A DNA stretch of 23,628 bases from Gammaproteobacteria bacterium RIFCSPHIGHO2_12_FULL_37_34. Lineage in GTDB: Bacteria > Pseudomonadota > Gammaproteobacteria > DSM-16500. The notes beneath the pieces were generated by a model. The model did no database searches. It was not told where the DNA came from and worked only from the letters and a program-made list of their open reading frames with translations. Position 1 is the first letter of the stretch, and the number at the start of each line of letters is the position of its first letter. Where the stretch lies: positions 1 through 23,628 of the forward strand of contig MGXW01000097.1 of NCBI GenBank assembly GCA_001801495.1, read 5' to 3'. A program made the translations under genes and the position numbers. Below are positions 21,797-23,628 of this stretch, piece by piece.

Positions 21797-23400
21797 TAGG
21801 CACTACCGTGCAGTACGATTGGAGTAATTAATATGACAGTTTCTAAACTGCCTTCTTTAGAACCTTTACCACCTAAGGCTTGCGAATTAAAAACTTGCGC
21901 AGCTCCAGTTTGATTCGACACTTGCCTAAATCCAGATAAAATCATTGTATCACCAGATTTAACTAAGCTACGTTGATTGAAACTTTTTGCTGAAATATTT
22001 GGCAATTGCACTGATGTGTTACCAGTAAAAGTTGAAAAACCATCGTTAGTAGATAAATCTGCATTCACTTGAAGATAAATATTCTCTTTGAGAATTTTAG
22101 GTAAAATGTAAAGTGTCAAACCAGTAATGACCATACCGGGAGTAATTTGTGATGTGACTGTATTCTGTGCGGCTGTTGTTGTTCCACCGCCTCCTGTTGA
22201 AGTGTTCTGAACACTTGCTACATACCCTTCTGATTTAGTAATGCGAATAACGGATACTTGGTTATTTAAGCAAATCACTCTTGGTTCGGTTATAACAGAT
22301 GTTTTACCCTGCTGACTAAGTGCATTTAATAAAATAGTCCAACTAGGAATTTGATTTTGGCGAGTCGGGTTCACCATCGTACCAAATTGTGGTGCATTCG
22401 CTGGAAAAGCTGCTTGGCCTAATGGCAGCGTGGTGAGCTGGCTTGGTGTAGCTGTAATCGAAACAGGTGTGCCATAATTTGCACTCACAACAAAAGGTGA
22501 GTTATGAAATGCATTTGCCACTAATTGCCAATCGATACCAAAAGTATAATCGCTACTTAAATTTACCGATAGTATTTGAATTTTGACTAACACTTGTTTG
22601 GAAAGATTATTATTGAGATTATAAATATACTGACTTACCAGCTCAACATTAGTCGGCCTATCGCGTACCGTAACAGAAGTAGTCGATTGAGAAACAACCA
22701 CTTTGCCTTCAGGCGATAAAATTTGTTGAATTGTTTTTTCCACATCGTCCCAAACTGACAACTTGCCTTGTAAATTGCTATATTCTGAATCTGAAGAATC
22801 AGAACTGATATAATTTGATACGGTGCCTGTTGTGCTTGAGCTCGTACTCCCTGTGCCCGCAGTACTCGTACTAGACGTTTTACCCATGAGATAATCGGTG
22901 CCACCTGGCATAAATGCAATATCAAATGTTCTGGTAATGAAAGCCTGCCAATAAATAGTGTTTTTACGTATGCTATAAACATAGCCTGTCTTAGATGCTA
23001 ATAAATCCAATGCGCCTTTGATGGTTCCAGAATAATTAATACTGACATTAGCTGTTTGATTTAAACCGGTTTGATATTTAGTCAAAATATTATTGTTTGC
23101 GCCACTTGCAATCGTCCGGCTGTAGTAAGAAAAAGGTAATTGATCGCCACGAATTAACACATGCGCTTTTAACCACGCGGGTTTTCGTTCAAGACTAATA
23201 GGTGTGGTATCAACATATAAACCAGGTTTAACTACTAAAGGCGATTTAGGTTTAACAGATACATCTTGTTTACGTATCGCTTCTCCCGCTTTAATTTTTA
23301 CATCTGCTACATTTCCTTCGGTTTGATTGTAAACCTGTGATTGACACCCCATTAATACAATGATGACTGTACAAAACAAAACAACCCATTTCATAAACAT
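21796..23400 (-). CDS. pilN: type IVb pilus secretin PilN, lipoprotein
   Basis: PilN is the outer-membrane secretin through which the R64-type thin pilus passes; it is a lipoprotein in that family. The signal peptide MKWVVLFCTVIIVLMGC has lipobox LMGC (Cys19). A SINYSGTIKGALDLLASKTGY segment (about 120-140) is the small periplasmic domain, followed by a Ser/Thr/Gly-rich stretch at about 175-205. The secretin core lies at about 385-534, with ITPGMVITGLTLYILPKIL, LPNISAKSFNQRSLVKSGDTMILSGF and a C-terminal TVILITPIVL. At 534 residues the length is normal. AGGAAG 7 nt upstream supports the start at 23400. It begins 11 bp after the pilL stop. Confidence 0.9.
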   Translation of the reverse strand: MFMKWVVLFCTVIIVLMGCQSQVYNQTEGNVADVKIKAGEAIRKQDVSVKPKSPLVVKPGLYVDTTPISLERKPAWLKAHVLIRGDQLPFSYYSRTIASGANNNILTKYQTGLNQTANVSINYSGTIKGALDLLASKTGYVYSIRKNTIYWQAFITRTFDIAFMPGGTDYLMGKTSSTSTAGTGSTSSSTTGTVSNYISSDSSDSEYSNLQGKLSVWDDVEKTIQQILSPEGKVVVSQSTTSVTVRDRPTNVELVSQYIYNLNNNLSKQVLVKIQILSVNLSSDYTFGIDWQLVANAFHNSPFVVSANYGTPVSITATPSQLTTLPLGQAAFPANAPQFGTMVNPTRQNQIPSWTILLNALSQQGKTSVITEPRVICLNNQVSVIRITKSEGYVASVQNTSTGGGGTTTAAQNTVTSQITPGMVITGLTLYILPKILKENIYLQVNADLSTNDGFSTFTGNTSVQLPNISAKSFNQRSLVKSGDTMILSGFRQVSNQTGAAQVFNSQALGGKGSKEGSLETVILITPIVLHGSA

Positions 23401-23411
23401 GAATATGCTTC

Positions 23412-23628
23412 CTATGTTGTATACCTCGGTACAATCGTTAACGTGCGATTAGACATATACATCACCGCTTGTAAAGGAAAGGGTTGTAATAATTTTTCAA
23501 TTACATTTGGTAAGCTAGAACCTGTTACTCGACCATCAAAATTATAGTCATACGGAGCTTTCCAAATAACCCGCCAACGATATCGACTCATGATACGCTC
23601 AATATTCTCTTTTAGTGAACCACTAATA
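23412..23628 (-). CDS. pilL: PilL-like pilus protein, C-terminal (TcpQ-like) end only
   Basis: The minus-strand frame is open from the window edge to a TAG at 23412-23414 and encodes 71 residues: SGSLKENIERIMSRYRW, VIWKAPYDYNFDGRVTGSSL, then PNVIEKLLQPFPLQAVMYMS and the end NRTLTIVPRYTT. This is the TcpQ/PilL C-terminal domain, which is thought to bind or stabilise the secretin. In R64, pilL is followed by pilM and then pilN; here pilN follows after 11 bp. The 5' part of the gene lies outside the window. Confidence 0.85.
   Translation of the reverse strand, partial: ISGSLKENIERIMSRYRWRVIWKAPYDYNFDGRVTGSSLPNVIEKLLQPFPLQAVMYMSNRTLTIVPRYTT

Noticed and set aside
22635..22982. 115-codon open frame within pilN on the same strand, other frame
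   Set aside because: It is a frame-shadow over the Ser/Thr/Gly-rich part of the secretin gene.
1..23628. CRISPR array, tRNA or rRNA genes, complete insertion sequence
   Set aside because: No regularly spaced repeats, cloverleaf-like segments, rRNA sequence or transposase gene was seen by reading.

Overview
The window looks like a chromosomal segment from an AT-rich gammaproteobacterium. The ubiE-ubiJ-ubiB operon, the zapA/fau group, lptM near dapF, and a 180-kDa-type NAD-glutamate dehydrogenase are all gammaproteobacterial. The R64-like thin-pilus genes and an F-box/ankyrin-like protein make a host-associated or protist-associated lineage of the Legionellales/Coxiella type plausible. That placement is inference; nothing here fixes the genus.

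Layout. 2-289 is the 3' end of queF (queuosine pathway), facing a small cysteine-rich exported protein (297-737, minus). 859-3810 is the ubiquinone operon ubiE-ubiJ-ubiB. 3964-5001 is a toxin-antitoxin pair (excisionase-type HTH protein plus PIN-domain protein) with repeated 9-bp elements in its promoter. 5023-6519 (minus) is a PBP4/DacB-type D,D-carboxypeptidase. 6570-7010 holds two small conserved-looking genes, one of them a membrane protein, followed by an 11-bp perfect hairpin. 7109-10471 is an NAD-dependent glutamate dehydrogenase that lacks the usual long N-terminal region. It converges on, and overlaps by 24 bp, a minus-strand group: a short ZapB-like coiled-coil protein, zapA and fau. 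11691-13334 is pgi, overlapped by a short lptM-like lipoprotein gene (13331-13474).

The most unusual gene is 13451-16546 (minus), a 1031-residue protein. It appears to join a nucleoside-phosphorylase-like domain, a 2-oxoglutarate/Fe(II)-oxygenase-like domain and a degenerate GNAT-like domain. It sits between lptM and dapF, where many gammaproteobacteria have lysA.

16775-17593 is dapF. The region after it is accessory in character: a DUF1778/GNAT (TacA/TacT-like) toxin-antitoxin pair, a very long near-perfect palindrome (39-bp arms, 9-nt loop), and an F-box/ankyrin-like effector candidate. The window ends in a minus-strand type IVb thin-pilus operon, pilL (partial)-pilN-pilO-pilP. It lacks pilM between pilL and pilN and is not followed by pilQ. 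The two toxin-antitoxin promoters share a 15-bp box over their -10 regions.

I saw no rRNA, tRNA, CRISPR array or complete insertion sequence. No gene-free stretch exceeds 300 bases; the longest is the 228-bp region between the 1031-residue gene and dapF.
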